A stretch of DNA of 64,000 nt, taken from NCBI GenBank assembly GCA_902728285.1, contig CACVBU010000854.1, forward strand, positions 215,954 through 279,953, in the 5' to 3' direction. The notes below the pieces were generated by a model, which had not been told where the DNA came from, did not search any database, and was given only the letters and a program-made list of their open reading frames with translations. This document shows, one piece after another, positions 48,455 through 59,200 of the stretch. Position numbers and translations under genes: made by a program. The stretch's first letter is position 1. Each line of letters opens with the position of its first letter. The stretch is from Clytia hemisphaerica. Its lineage: Eukaryota; Cnidaria; Hydrozoa; Leptothecata; Clytiidae.

Positions 48455-48690
48455 GATCATCGAACCACATCGAACTTTCATCGAACCACGTCAAACTTAA
48501 ATCAAACTCTTCGAACATCAATCGAACTTCATCGAACAAAGAACACTAGTCAAACTAAATTGAACTTATCAAGAAATTTGCGTAAAGTTCGATAGCTGTT
48601 CGATCGGGTTCGGTAATCGACATCGAACAGCTATCGTTCGATTTTGTTCGATAAAGTTTGATGGTTCTATAACGAAAATCGGTTCGATAG
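48455..48690. repeat. TTCGAT/ATCGAAC-rich palindromic repeat, copy 2
   Basis: Same composition and polarity as 45890-46100: ATCGAAC units first, then TTCGAT units, with GTAAAGTTCGATAGCTGTTC in the middle. It abuts the SINE at 48700. Confidence 0.65.
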
Positions 48691-48699
48691 GGTTCGGTT

Positions 48700-48927
48700 G
48701 GTCGTGGCTTCTTCACAAAGACAAAAGACAGATCTGGACTTATTTCGTACTTTCCAGTCTCTTGTTCGTAGTTTTTCTGACTTTCTGGTTCTTTGTGAGT
48801 TATTTTCTATGTTATCTAACTTACTGAATGACTTACCGACAGATCGCCACCGGTGGGATTCGAACCCACTAAATGCAAAGTTCTGATGTTTTGAAACCCA
48901 TTGCCTTATCCACTGCGCCACGGACTC
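48700..48927 (-). mobile_element. tRNA-derived SINE
   Basis: On the minus strand a tRNA-like head (48927-48843) has an A box (TGGCGCAGTGG) and a B box (GGTTCGAATCC) within a perfect 5-bp T stem (GTGGG/CCCAC). The acceptor and anticodon stems do not pair, so this is not a working tRNA gene. A non-tRNA body of about 140 bp follows to 48700. The size and layout fit a SINE. The minus frame 48667-48921 is its translation. Confidence 0.6.
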
Positions 48928-49025
48928 ATGCCAAGATAGCGCTTCTGACAGCTATTTATATTGTACAAACTGCAGACCAGACTGTATTATAAGAAAATCA
49001 CAAAAGAGTGCTTGTTTCGAGCTCC

Positions 49026-49040
49026 AACCCTAACCCTAAC
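49026..49040. repeat. Short interstitial telomere-like repeat
   Basis: AACCCTAACCCTAAC, two and a half units of the animal telomere repeat. It is short enough to be chance or a SINE tail remnant. Confidence 0.4.
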
Positions 49041-49469
49041 TGATAATAACCCAATTCCTAGCCAATCTGCCTGATACGTAACCACACCATGGGCCCAAAC
49101 CACACCCATACCCAACCCTACCAGGTCGCCTGCAGGTCCTGACACTATTCCGGCATACCGGATCCGAAAAATTGATACATGTCTTTCGTCTTTATGAAGA
49201 AGCCTTCACCGGTTCAGTTGACACCGCCTGGAAAAAAATATACTCACTGTTCTTTCTCATCAGGATGTTCAGGAGGAGGGTTTTGTCCTGAAGACATACT
49301 TCACAAACTTTCATTCACACAAAAATTTAATTCCAACTAGATCACCTAACCATCTTTCCATTCATAAACGTTTCATTTCAATTTGTGAGAACAAATTTGA
49401 GGTTGTAAAACAGAAAGTTAGTATTGCAAAATTTCTTTGACGTTGATTTTCGTGCGAGCAAAACGAAGT

Positions 49470-49748
49470 AGGAAAAGGATAATTACAAGGTCTCAAAAGA
49501 AGGTTGTCTATTGCTCATTCCGACATTTTAAATTTTCCGGGGGTTTTGTTGTTAGGAATTGATTAACTAACAGTTAGGTAGGGTCAGGGTTGCTAGTAAC
49601 GGCTTGTCACTGTGCCGGGTGCATACTCGGCGCCTTGGGCCCCGCAGGGTTGCTAGTAAAGGCTCGAATTTCAGTCAGGTTATAAGTCGATGTCGGAATG
49701 AGCAATTGACAACCTTCTTTTGAGACCTTGTAATTATCCTCTCCCAAC
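49470..49748. repeat. Inverted repeat with arms of about 55 bp
   Basis: The block GGATAATTACAAGGTCTC...AAGAAGGTTGTC...TTGCTCATTCCGACAT at 49475-49530 is repeated as its complement at 49696-49745, around a 165-bp spacer that holds two direct copies of GCAGGGTTGCTAGTAA. It may be a foldback element. The minus frame at 49607-49957 crosses it and is not convincing as a gene. Confidence 0.6.
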
Positions 49749-50703
49749 GACGAAAGTATGAGATCATAACTTTCACCAGGCCTCTCTTTTTTGTCTCGAT
49801 TATTATTTCGAATGTTTTGATAGCGAGGCGAAGTTAACCTGTACCAAATTGTTCTATACATTTTCTTACAAATCACTACTGGGGAAGATTGGTTCATCAC
49901 AGGCTGAACTCGCGCGCGCAATAAACTGATATCGTAAACACTACAACCAAACCACATTAAATGTGTTTTGCGTGCCGAAGTTTACGCGCTTTTATGATTT
50001 TACGAGTGAAAAGTAACAAAATTTCTTAGAAAAGAAATAAATGAGAATTAATTTACCTTCCTTCTTCATCCGCTTCTTCAGCTCTTTCTTCGCCATTCTT
50101 TTCAGACGGGGGTATGGTCGAGTATTTGTAACTCATTTTGCTAAACTTTGTGTATGTTTCTTCTTCTTTGTTTTCAATTCAACTTTCGTTCAGTTCATCC
50201 TGGGTAGGAATATAAGACGCCGTTTCAGAGAATCATTCGACTCATTCCAAATGAGTCAGGGCTTTGATTTTCACTTTTATGTTTTTGCTAGAATTGAAAA
50301 ACGCAAAAATTCATAAAATCGTAAAAAAAAAAAGCAACGGAGGTTTAGTACCTTTGAGGGGACCGAAAAATACACTTAAATTCCCAGGCTGAACATCACA
50401 ATACAAAAGCAATGAAATATTATAAATAACCATTTTTAAAGAAATTAATCTTCCTTCATAATTCAATTCGATTTATTATTTTGATCAGTAGCAGGCAATC
50501 AATAGACAATTTATGACACAAAAATATTTCCTTTAAGAACGAAATTAAGCAAATGATAATAGCCACATACTGTGGTTTTAAAAGCTAACTTCCTTTGATT
50601 AGCAATATGCATTCAACTAAACAAGCTGCGTGTTAAAATATTTTTCTTACTCCATGCTAAACGAATACCATGCATTTTGACGTTTTCGTTTTCAATGCAA
50701 TTA

Positions 50704-50975
50704 TTATACACATGTTATATGTTTTTTTTACAAGAACATCCAACATTTTTGGATAGCCTTCAGATGTTCTTAATTTTTTCAATTTTAAGCCTCAAAATGT
50801 TCTTAATATTTTCTTATTTTCACCATTTTGTGAGTGTTTTTGTCCATTTTCCTAAGAAAATAGGTGTTTAATGGTCTGCAAAGCCTTAAAATTTACTTAA
50901 TATTTTGGCCATCGAAGCCTTTCGAAGCCATCGAAGTCCTTATATACTTTGTTCTTATAAAAAACTTGCATACGT
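50704..50975 (+). mobile_element. Dispersed MITE-like family, copy 1
   Basis: Shares ACAAGAACATCCAACATTTT, TTTTCACCATTTTGTGAGTG, TTTTTGTCCATTTTC, TTGGCCATCGAAGCC and a TATAAAAAA end with copies at 55165-55400 (minus) and 57600-57810 (plus). The ends are inverted versions of CACGTGTTTTTTATAAGAAC. Confidence 0.65.
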
Positions 50976-51198
50976 TTCTATGGGATTTTGTATACAGTTT
51001 CGATGCAATTTTAATAGAAGTGATATAAATGATTGATGCCCATTAGGACTGTATAAGCTTGAATAAGAATGGATAACGAAAGCATGATTCTGACAAGGGT
51101 TTCATATCGGGTTTCATATATTTGTAAGTAGAGCAAAGATTTAACCGAAAAACTCCTGAGATTTTATGGTAGTGCCATCCATACATCAGTAGTTATCA

Positions 51199-51372
51199 CC
51201 AATGAAGTACAAGCCCGAAGGGCTAGAATCTAATCTTTAACCTTTTTCAGACAAGAAAAAGTGAAGCCGTATTTTTGATAATTGCCACGCAACTTTGGTA
51301 TAGGATTTGGTAAGCTTCAAATCCTACGAAGGAGATTTAATTCTAGCCCTTCGGGCTTATACTTTATTGGTC
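51199..51372. mobile_element. Small hairpin element with AGCCCGAAGGGCT arms
   Basis: Left arm ACCAATGAAGTACAAGCCCG and on through AAGGGCTAGAATCTAATCT (51199-51236); right arm near-complement at 51330-51372. No coding content. Confidence 0.6.
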
Positions 51373-51932
51373 ATCATCAAAAATAATAATTTATTCCAAA
51401 ATTATCGAAACGTTTCGAGAAGACATAAAACATCCCAGGAAACGTTCATCTAATGTCTATAAAGCTTCATTGTATCATTGCCCAAAGCGTTAACGTTAGC
51501 GTTAAATGAAGAAGTTCGAACAACGTTCTATGCTAGATTGGTAAAACCGATAACGATTGGTCAAAGTTTAATTAAACGCTCCAAATGTTTTCTTCTCGAG
51601 AAGATGAGTGCAACAAAAACATCTACCTATAAATATATACGTAGATAAACAATCAGTAAGAAATTCAACCGTAGCAAACCCAGTAAGTCAGAAAATGCGA
51701 AATCAAATTCAAGAATCAAAACAACATAGATTATCCACCTCCTCACGTGGGTGTGTAGGTGTATTAATTGAAACCAATTGAAAGAATGCATTAATAATAA
51801 CTACTCATTTTTTAAGAATATATTCTAATTAAAGCTAATTATCAGAAAATTCCCTAAGCATCAACACCCAAATTACGTTTAATTTATTGACGATCTTGAC
51901 GAATGACACCAAGACAAACAATGACTTCAATA

Positions 51933-53524
51933 GTCAGTCAGTCAGTCAGTCAGTCAGTCAGTCAGTCAGTCAGTCAGTCAGTCAGTCAGTCAGTCAGTCA
52001 GTCAGTCAGTCAGTCAGTCAGTCAGTCAGTCAGTCAGTCAGTCAGTCAGTCAGTCAGTCAGTCAGTCAGTCAGTCAGTCAGTCAGTCAGTCAGTCAGTCA
52101 GTCAGTCAGTCAGTCAGTCAGTCAGTCAGTCAGTCAGTCAGTCAGTCAGTCAGTCAGTCAGTCAGTCAGTCAGTCAGTCAGTCAGTCAGTCAGTCAGTCA
52201 GTCAGTCAGTCAGTCAGTCAGTCAGTCAGTCAGTCAGTCAGTCAGTCAGTCAGTCAGTCAGTCAGTCAGTCAGTCAGTCAGTCAGTCAGTCAGTCAGTCA
52301 GTCAGTCAGTCAGTCAGTCAGTCAGTCAGTCAGTCAGTCAGTCAGTCAGTCAGTCAGTCAGTCAGTCAGTCAGTCAGTCAGTCAGTCAGTCAGTCAGTCA
52401 GTCAGTCAGTCAGTCAGTCAGTCAGTCAGTCAGTCAGTCAGTCAGTCAGTCAGTCAGTCAGTCAGTCAGTCAGTCAGTCAGTCAGTCAGTCAGTCAGTCA
52501 GTCAGTCAGTCAGTCAGTCAGTCAGTCAGTCAGTCAGTCAGTCAGTCAGTCAGTCAGTCAGTCAGTCAGTCAGTCAGTCAGTCAGTCAGTCAGTCAGTCA
52601 GTCAGTCAGTCAGTCAGTCAGTCAGTCAGTCAGTCAGTCAGTCAGTCAGTCAGTCAGTCAGTCAGTCAGTCAGTCAGTCAGTCAGTCAGTCAGTCAGTCA
52701 GTCAGTCAGTCAGTCAGTCAGTCAGTCAGTCAGTCAGTCAGTCAGTCAGTCAGTCAGTCAGTCAGTCAGTCAGTCAGTCAGTCAGTCAGTCAGTCAGTCA
52801 GTCAGTCAGTCAGTCAGTCAGTCAGTCAGTCAGTCAGTCAGTCAGTCAGTCAGTCAGTCAGTCAGTCAGTCAGTCAGTCAGTCAGTCAGTCAGTCAGTCA
52901 GTCAGTCAGTCAGTCAGTCAGTCAGTCAGTCAGTCAGTCAGTCAGTCAGTCAGTCAGTCAGTCAGTCAGTCAGTCAGTCAGTCAGTCAGTCAGTCAGTCA
53001 GTCAGTCAGTCAGTCAGTCAGTCAGTCAGTCAGTCAGTCAGTCAGTCAGTCAGTCAGTCAGTCAGTCAGTCAGTCAGTCAGTCAGTCAGTCAGTCAGTCA
53101 GTCAGTCAGTCAGTCAGTCAGTCAGTCAGTCAGTCAGTCAGTCAGTCAGTCAGTCAGTCAGTCAGTCAGTCAGTCAGTCAGTCAGTCAGTCAGTCAGTCA
53201 GTCAGTCAGTCAGTCAGTCAGTCAGTCAGTCAGTCAGTCAGTCAGTCAGTCAGTCAGTCAGTCAGTCAGTCAGTCAGTCAGTCAGTCAGTCAGTCAGTCA
53301 GTCAGTCAGTCAGTCAGTCAGTCAGTCAGTCAGTCAGTCAGTCAGTCAGTCAGTCAGTCAGTCAGTCAGTCAGTCAGTCAGTCAGTCAGTCAGTCAGTCA
53401 GTCAGTCAGTCAGTCAGTCAGTCAGTCAGTCAGTCAGTCAGTCAGTCAGTCAGTCAGTCAGTCAGTCAGTCAGTCAGTCAGTCAGTCAGTCAGTCAGTCA
53501 GTCAGTCAGTCAGTCAGTCAGTCA
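51933..53524 (+). repeat. Perfect 398-copy (GTCA)n microsatellite
   Basis: 1592 bp of GTCA with no interruption that I can see. The two long overlapping Ser-Val-Ser-Gln frames here exist only because the 4-bp unit has no stop in any forward frame. I see no gene. Confidence 0.97.
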
Positions 53525-54081
53525 TATTAAAATGAATTTCATTATAACAAATTCATTCGCCTCTTGCCTAGCAACTCCGATAATATCACACAAAATCAAC
53601 AAGTTGTAAAATTTAGCAACTCAGTGAAAAACCAGAATACTTTTAGTTCGTATTTGAATGAAGAAATGGGAGGTTTCTATAAAAAGCTCATAAAATTTAT
53701 AGAATACAAAACTACATGTTTATTATGAATGTCAAAAACTTAAAATAAAATCTCAAATTTAAATCCAAATCTGTTACTCGTTTTCAAGAGGTGTTAAAAC
53801 TCTTGTCAGCGTTTAAAAAGATTTTGACAAGTATAAATGTCATTCGGAGAAAGAAGAAACCTAAAAAGGGCAAGAAATACTAAAATATTAACAACCTCGA
53901 AACGAATATTCACAATGAATTTTCCAGCAATCTCAATTTTAGTCAAATATCCTAAATTCCTTTAATTTTAGAACCTAATTTTCTAGCCAAGAAGATAAAG
54001 AAAAGAAAAAGCAAAGAAATCTTCCTTCATTATTTTTTTCCAATATTTTATATTTATATTTTATTATTGTTTTCTTTTTTT

Positions 54082-54162
54082 TCATTCTGATATAGCAGAG
54101 AGAATTTCAAAAACTTCTTCATCTTCAAAGTTCTTCACCGCAACAATGTAGAGGTTCTCCTT
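54082..54162 (-). CDS. Possible terminal exon, gene unknown
   Basis: After an acceptor-like CCAACCCAG, a 26-residue frame (LYIVAVKNFEDEEVFEIL and on) ends at a TGA. It looks like real coding sequence, but I find no linked exon. It lies downstream of the armadillo-TIR gene on the same strand. That gene already has a better terminal exon at 56244, so this may be an alternative end or part of a neighbour. Confidence 0.3.
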   Translation of the reverse strand, partial: KENLYIVAVKNFEDEEVFEILSAISE

Positions 54163-54239
54163 CTGGGTTGGTTTTTGAATGAAAATGTGTGAAAATTAGT
54201 ACATATTCCAAGGAAAAATACGAAGGAGGGTATGCACCT

Positions 54240-56240
54240 GCCGTTCGCAGTAATTAAGGAAACTAAAAGATTCTGTTCACCCTTTTCCCTTTAAATATAT
54301 TATATTGACAAAATATTCCTAGAAACCTCCCTTCTTCAGTTATTGGATAAAATTCACGAAAAGAACTAATAGGGATCCAGCTTACAAGATTCCTCAACTG
54401 TATGTTCTCTGGATTGAAAGTAGAATCCGATCATATAGCTCGTTGCTGGTAGAGTTTTAGAGAAGGGAAGTTTGCTCTCGCCTTAGGATTTTTCATATCA
54501 ACATAGAAGAAAACTAAAATAATTTCTTGAAAGTGAAAATATGTGTTTCCTGTTCTTTAATGAGAGAGATAAATTCGAAGATTCTCTTCAAATCGCAGCA
54601 CTCAACTGTTTTTGTTCTGTAATTTTCAAGCAAATATAACATAAACAAATTTTCTAGTGATAAACTAGATCCCAGTAGTGACCTAATTTGTTCTTAATTC
54701 CAAAATCCAAAGCCACACGAAGATTTGGTTCGAGTTAATCTTGGTCGAATGACGTCAAATCGTTATAGCTGTGTGTACAGTAATAATGAAACAATTAACC
54801 TGACGTTTGAAGTTGTATTCAACCCTAAATAAACTCGAGTCCAGCCCCCTCTAAAAAGTATTTTGCACGAGATCGTCCGTTTCAATTTGATGTGTTAATC
54901 ATACAGATTTTAGATTCTCCATAAATGGAAATATCAGGCATCAAAAACCTTTCCAAAGGAGGGTAAAATGGATTCCTGCGGGGGAATATTGAACTGCAAG
55001 ATTGGATTGAAAGTATAATGTTCCATATCAGGAAATAAACATACAAAAATTTCTATGATACAAAAAATTATTGAATCAAAAATCATCCATGTTATTTATC
55101 TATTGCAATTCTAAAGTATAAAACTGTGTCAAGTATCCTTCTTTTGTTTGCATGCCTAAGAACAGATTACACGTTGTTTTTATAAGAACAAACTATATAA
55201 AAACATAAGGCTTCGATGGCCAAAATGTTATGAACAAGTTATAAGAATATTTTGAGGCTCTGTGGACTCAAAGACACCTTTTTTCTTAAGAAAAAGGTTC
55301 AAAAATGCTCATAAATTTATCAACATGTTAAGAATATCTTTAGGCTTAAAACTCAGAATATTTTGGATGTTCTTATAGAAAAAAACGTGTATGTAAATTA
55401 TTAAACATTTGACGAAAAACCCCAAAGAATGATTTACTATTGTATCTTTGACCTCGAGTATGATTGTTTATTCTTACAAATTTTAGGCGTGGCTAGGCAT
55501 TGAATTTGAGTGCTTCAAAGAAAAATAATTATCAACCATTAAAATAATTATACAAAAATAATATTACAATAAAGACATTTAAAACAAACAAATAAAATGT
55601 AAGATAGAGAATCAATTATATAAAAAGAATTAATCAAATTTATGTTGTGTGTAAAAAATATAAAATTTCTGATTTTTTTAAAACAAGATTTCGAGTTTTA
55701 TATACAAAAATTTTGTAAACAAATATCACTAATTACCGTTTTAATTCAATGCTAAACACCAATAAGTATAATGATAATTTCATTACATAAAATTTTAATT
55801 ACTAAGTTCTATAGCCTTAAATGATTGGCTCTTTAGAGCAGCCAAACAGGAAATGGAGGGATTGCCAGAGAAATCAATATGATCCAATGATCCACCAAGA
55901 TTGAAAAACATATGATTCTCTTCAAAGAATCGCTAATCTTTGGACATGAGCCTATCAGATTCGTGTATCCTTTGATATTAGCCAAACAGATACACCGTCC
56001 ATATCAACTAGGCGTTGAGGAAGATTTATGCCGCCCAATCAAATCGGTTGACCCACAGACATCATACAATCAGATTCACATGTACATTGACGGCAGCCAA
56101 TCAGATTGAGGAAGCTAGTAAGGACAGCCAATCAAATTACCACACTCACCATTGGTCTTGGTGACCAAGATTAGCCAATTTCATTGAGGCATTCACCAAG
56201 ATACCAGCCAATCAGAATCAAGTATTCATACAAAGTCAGC
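54240..56240. other. Gene-free stretch
   Basis: No supported exon. Contains the inverted copy of the dispersed family (55165-55400) and the CCAAT-type repeat (55845-56250). Confidence 0.45.
55165..55400 (-). mobile_element. Dispersed MITE-like family, copy 2
   Basis: Inverted relative to 50704-50975: starts TTTTTATAAGAACA, contains AAGGCTTCGATGGCCAAAAT, ends GATGTTCTTATAGAAAAAAACG and then TGTATG. Confidence 0.6.
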
Positions 56241-56250
56241 CAATCAGATG
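55845..56250. repeat. AGCCAATCAGA repeat cluster
   Basis: AGCCAATCA or close variants recur at about 56032, 56095, 56128, 56172, 56205 and 56238, mostly 33 bp or 44 bp apart (multiples of 11), with weaker copies from 55848. It has CCAAT-box cores on one strand. It overlaps the last bases of the armadillo-TIR terminal exon. Confidence 0.6.
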
Positions 56251-59200
56251 AGACGCTCATTTCCCAGTAATCTATCCATGGCATATGTGAATTCAAGTGT
56301 ATCCAAAACATCTTTGAATCCCAAATGCGAGTCGAGCACAGAATAATAATAGTCAGGGCTCTATAAAAGTGAAAATGAACGAAGCAATTAGTTTAAATTC
56401 CTCTTTGAGATTACTCAACTGCTGAAGCTATTAATGATTTTAAGTTCATTAACTGGGAGCTGGGAAATTTAAGTTGTCATTCTTTGTTTTTGCCTTTACA
56501 ACCACCCCTGTCTCAATCACTTGGTTATAACCCCCTTTCTCAGAGCCCCGGTGGAACTTCTTCGAAAAGTAGGGAGGAAAATTTCAATCAAAATCCTAAT
56601 TGGGATACAAACTCTATTTTTCCCAGGTCAAAACTCCAGTAGGAATGGTTTTGGAATTCAATTTTTTCAATTGAATTTCAAATTAGGATGAAATAAAATC
56701 TCCCAGTGAGGTTGAGATCGAAGGGTTTTTTTTTCCCACTGGAGACGAATTTTTCTGCAAAACTTTCCAGTTAAACAGAATTCCCACCATGTCATTGGGG
56801 TCCTAGTTTGTTTAGGCAGTTTAGGGCAAGGACATGTTTTAGATATCAGCATAAAGTTTGTCCTTCCGTTAAAAAAATAAGAAGAAGTTTTACCTCCCGT
56901 TTGAGATCGAAAAACATGAAGAGATGAAGACCAGTTAATTTGTTCAATCTTCCTGCATTACTGACCGATCTGGAGAAAGAAGAAGTAGAAAAAAATGGAT
57001 GTAAATCAGATCAATGTAAATACTCCTATTTGGACAGGCGTTATTTTACATTCATTCTGACATTTATGGAGTTCAGCCTCACGCGAGGTATACTCTCCAT
57101 CATAGCTCGGAGACTCGTGTCTGTAAAAAGCGCAATGTCTGTTTAACAATGTGATTCATAGTCCTGCTTCGGGGGACCAATTCCGAAAACTATCGTTGGA
57201 CTCACATCTCAATATTACTGTTAAACACTGATTGCGTTCTGACTAGGGTCAAATTACTTCGAATTGTTGAATTCGATATTGTTTTGCTAAAAATATAAGC
57301 TGTTGATGTCATTCGATACCAGTAGTCTAATCCGCCTGTGGTGCCAAAGTTCGAAGGCGTCAAAGAATTTCTGTCCAACTATATTCACTTAGAGCTGGTA
57401 CTCATCAACACTGCGTACTATACTCCGGCTGGCATCTCAAAACCAAAAATTACTTGTGGTTCAAACTGCGAGAAAAAGTGGACAGAAGGAAAATTCATTT
57501 TGGAATTCTATTTAAAAGGCACTTGAAGTGATGGTTGATCTAGCTATAAAGTCTGGAATCATTCAGTTTTCCTTTTTGGCGTCGCTTAACTTACTCACAA
57601 TCTTTTTCAAAAAATAACATTTTTTTATAAGAACATTCAAAACTTTTTGAAGGCTTGGGATATTACCATTTTGTGAGTATTTTTGTCCATTTTCTTTAAA
57701 AAACGGGTGTTTTAGTGGCCGAAAAGCCATAAAATGTTCTTAACTTGTTCTTCACATTTCGGCCATTAAAGCCTTATGCTCTTATCAAAAACACGTGTAT
57801 GGCTTATCTTATCACTTAAGAAGAAGAGAACTAATACCTTATCAGTTGGTTCTCTTTTAGCCAAGAGATGACGTCAGCATTTGACCATGTCAAAACATCT
57901 TCGTTTCGTTTTGCTTCACCGTCTATAAGAGAAATCTTTATTTAAAGGTTTTGTTTACTCGTTCACAAGCTTTTTCATATTGGGTTGACAAGGATGTGGA
58001 GCAAGATTAGTCAGAAAGAGGGAAAGAAAAATATGTTTTGCTTATATCAGCATAATATAACAATAGCAAGACATTGTCCTTATATGAAATATGTGTATAA
58101 TTTGAAACGGAAACATTTATGTAAAAATAAAACATTTTTAAGGAATTTTGTCTCGTCCCATATAGCCTCAAATTGTCAATTGTTAAGGGAAAAGCACATA
58201 GGAATTAAGTACTCCAATTACCAGATCAAAACGATCACATTCGAGGATTGCTTCGGTGCGCAATGGTTAATTATTTGACCGCTATTTATAGTGAAAATAG
58301 GAAAGGTCAAGTCAAGGATGCAGCATATTCAAGACTTTCCCTTAAAATGCTTAAGTTGCTCTACAGGTGTTTTATAAATATATTGAAAACAAACAATGCC
58401 AGACATCCTGGTGTGTGATGTCACTCATCCCGTTTTGCGCCTACGACGAGCTATATGCTCTCCCGCGTAGTTCGAGTCTCACCACTACGCATCATGGTAT
58501 CTCTGTCTCGCGTGCACAGAACCAGCGGTGTCTGGACAGCGCTATGCGTTCCAACTTGAAAAAGGAGGAATTCCTACTTCGTAAGGAGTAGGAACCATTC
58601 CCCAGTGGGGAGGGCTCATATCATCATAAAAGCAAACAGGGATCAAAGAGACTTACTTTCAATATTCAGTGTAACACCATTTAGTGAGCCTGGAGTGCAG
58701 ATGGAACTAACATGCTCTACAAGTGCGTCCAAGCTACCAGCAAACATTGAACGACGTGAGAAATCAAATGTTTGTTCATTTGAGACGAGTTCTTTAAGCC
58801 ATCCATCAGGAACAAAGTCGACATCAATGATGATTGGAATTATGGTTTTTCGTAGGGTGTGAGCATAGTCGATTTCTATAAAATGAAAAAAAATGTTCTC
58901 GTTTAGAGGACGTTCGTTTAACCCAAGCTCAGCATATTGAAATGAGATATACTTGATATGAGAAAGTCATTCTTCCAAAGGAAACACCCGAAAAAAGCCG
59001 GGATTTGACCCCTCTTTGTTACTAAAAATAGAAACACGGTGGTCGAAATCCAGCTATTTTTGGCGGCTTCCGTTGAAATAGACGACGTCGTCTTGTCTCA
59101 CGCGTATCAAGAACACTGTTATGAATTCTCCTGTCGTGAGGTTCTTAAGGATTAAACTTGCACAATCCAGGGAACTGGTTTGGCTAATGCTTATCCAAGG

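Larger units (their letters stand above)
43780..48666. other. Gene-poor stretch with MITE-like and TTCGAT-rich repeats
   Basis: The first exon of DNAJC5 may lie here but I cannot identify it. Seen: a small MITE (45010-45132); TTCGAT-rich elements (45890-46100, 48455-48690); a GC-rich island at 46120-46220 with GCGGCCGC; a possible promoter-like stretch at 46460-46740 ending in AAAATGGCGGCCAAG; three tandem 20-bp copies of GACAAAATATGCACGGCGCT at 47449-47498; and the perfect palindrome CCAGGGCTAGCCCTGG near 47771. Confidence 0.45.
50041..51930. other. Gene-free stretch
   Basis: No supported exon. Contains one copy of a dispersed AAGAAC-ended element (50704-50975) and a 174-bp hairpin element (51199-51372). 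The frame at 50041-50316 is Phe-rich, unspliced and unlike any family I know. Confidence 0.45.

Noticed and set aside
48843-48927. Functional tRNA gene
   Set aside because: A and B boxes and T stem are present, but acceptor and anticodon stems do not pair.
51887-53609. Two overlapping ORFs of 547 and 568 residues
   Set aside because: They are translations of the (GTCA)n microsatellite in different frames.
57338-57526. 62-residue plus ORF with protein-like composition
   Set aside because: No family recognised and no supported neighbouring exon; may be an old repeat.
57985-58278. 97-residue plus ORF
   Set aside because: No motif, no splice context, and it lies in an intron of the opposite-strand TIR gene.
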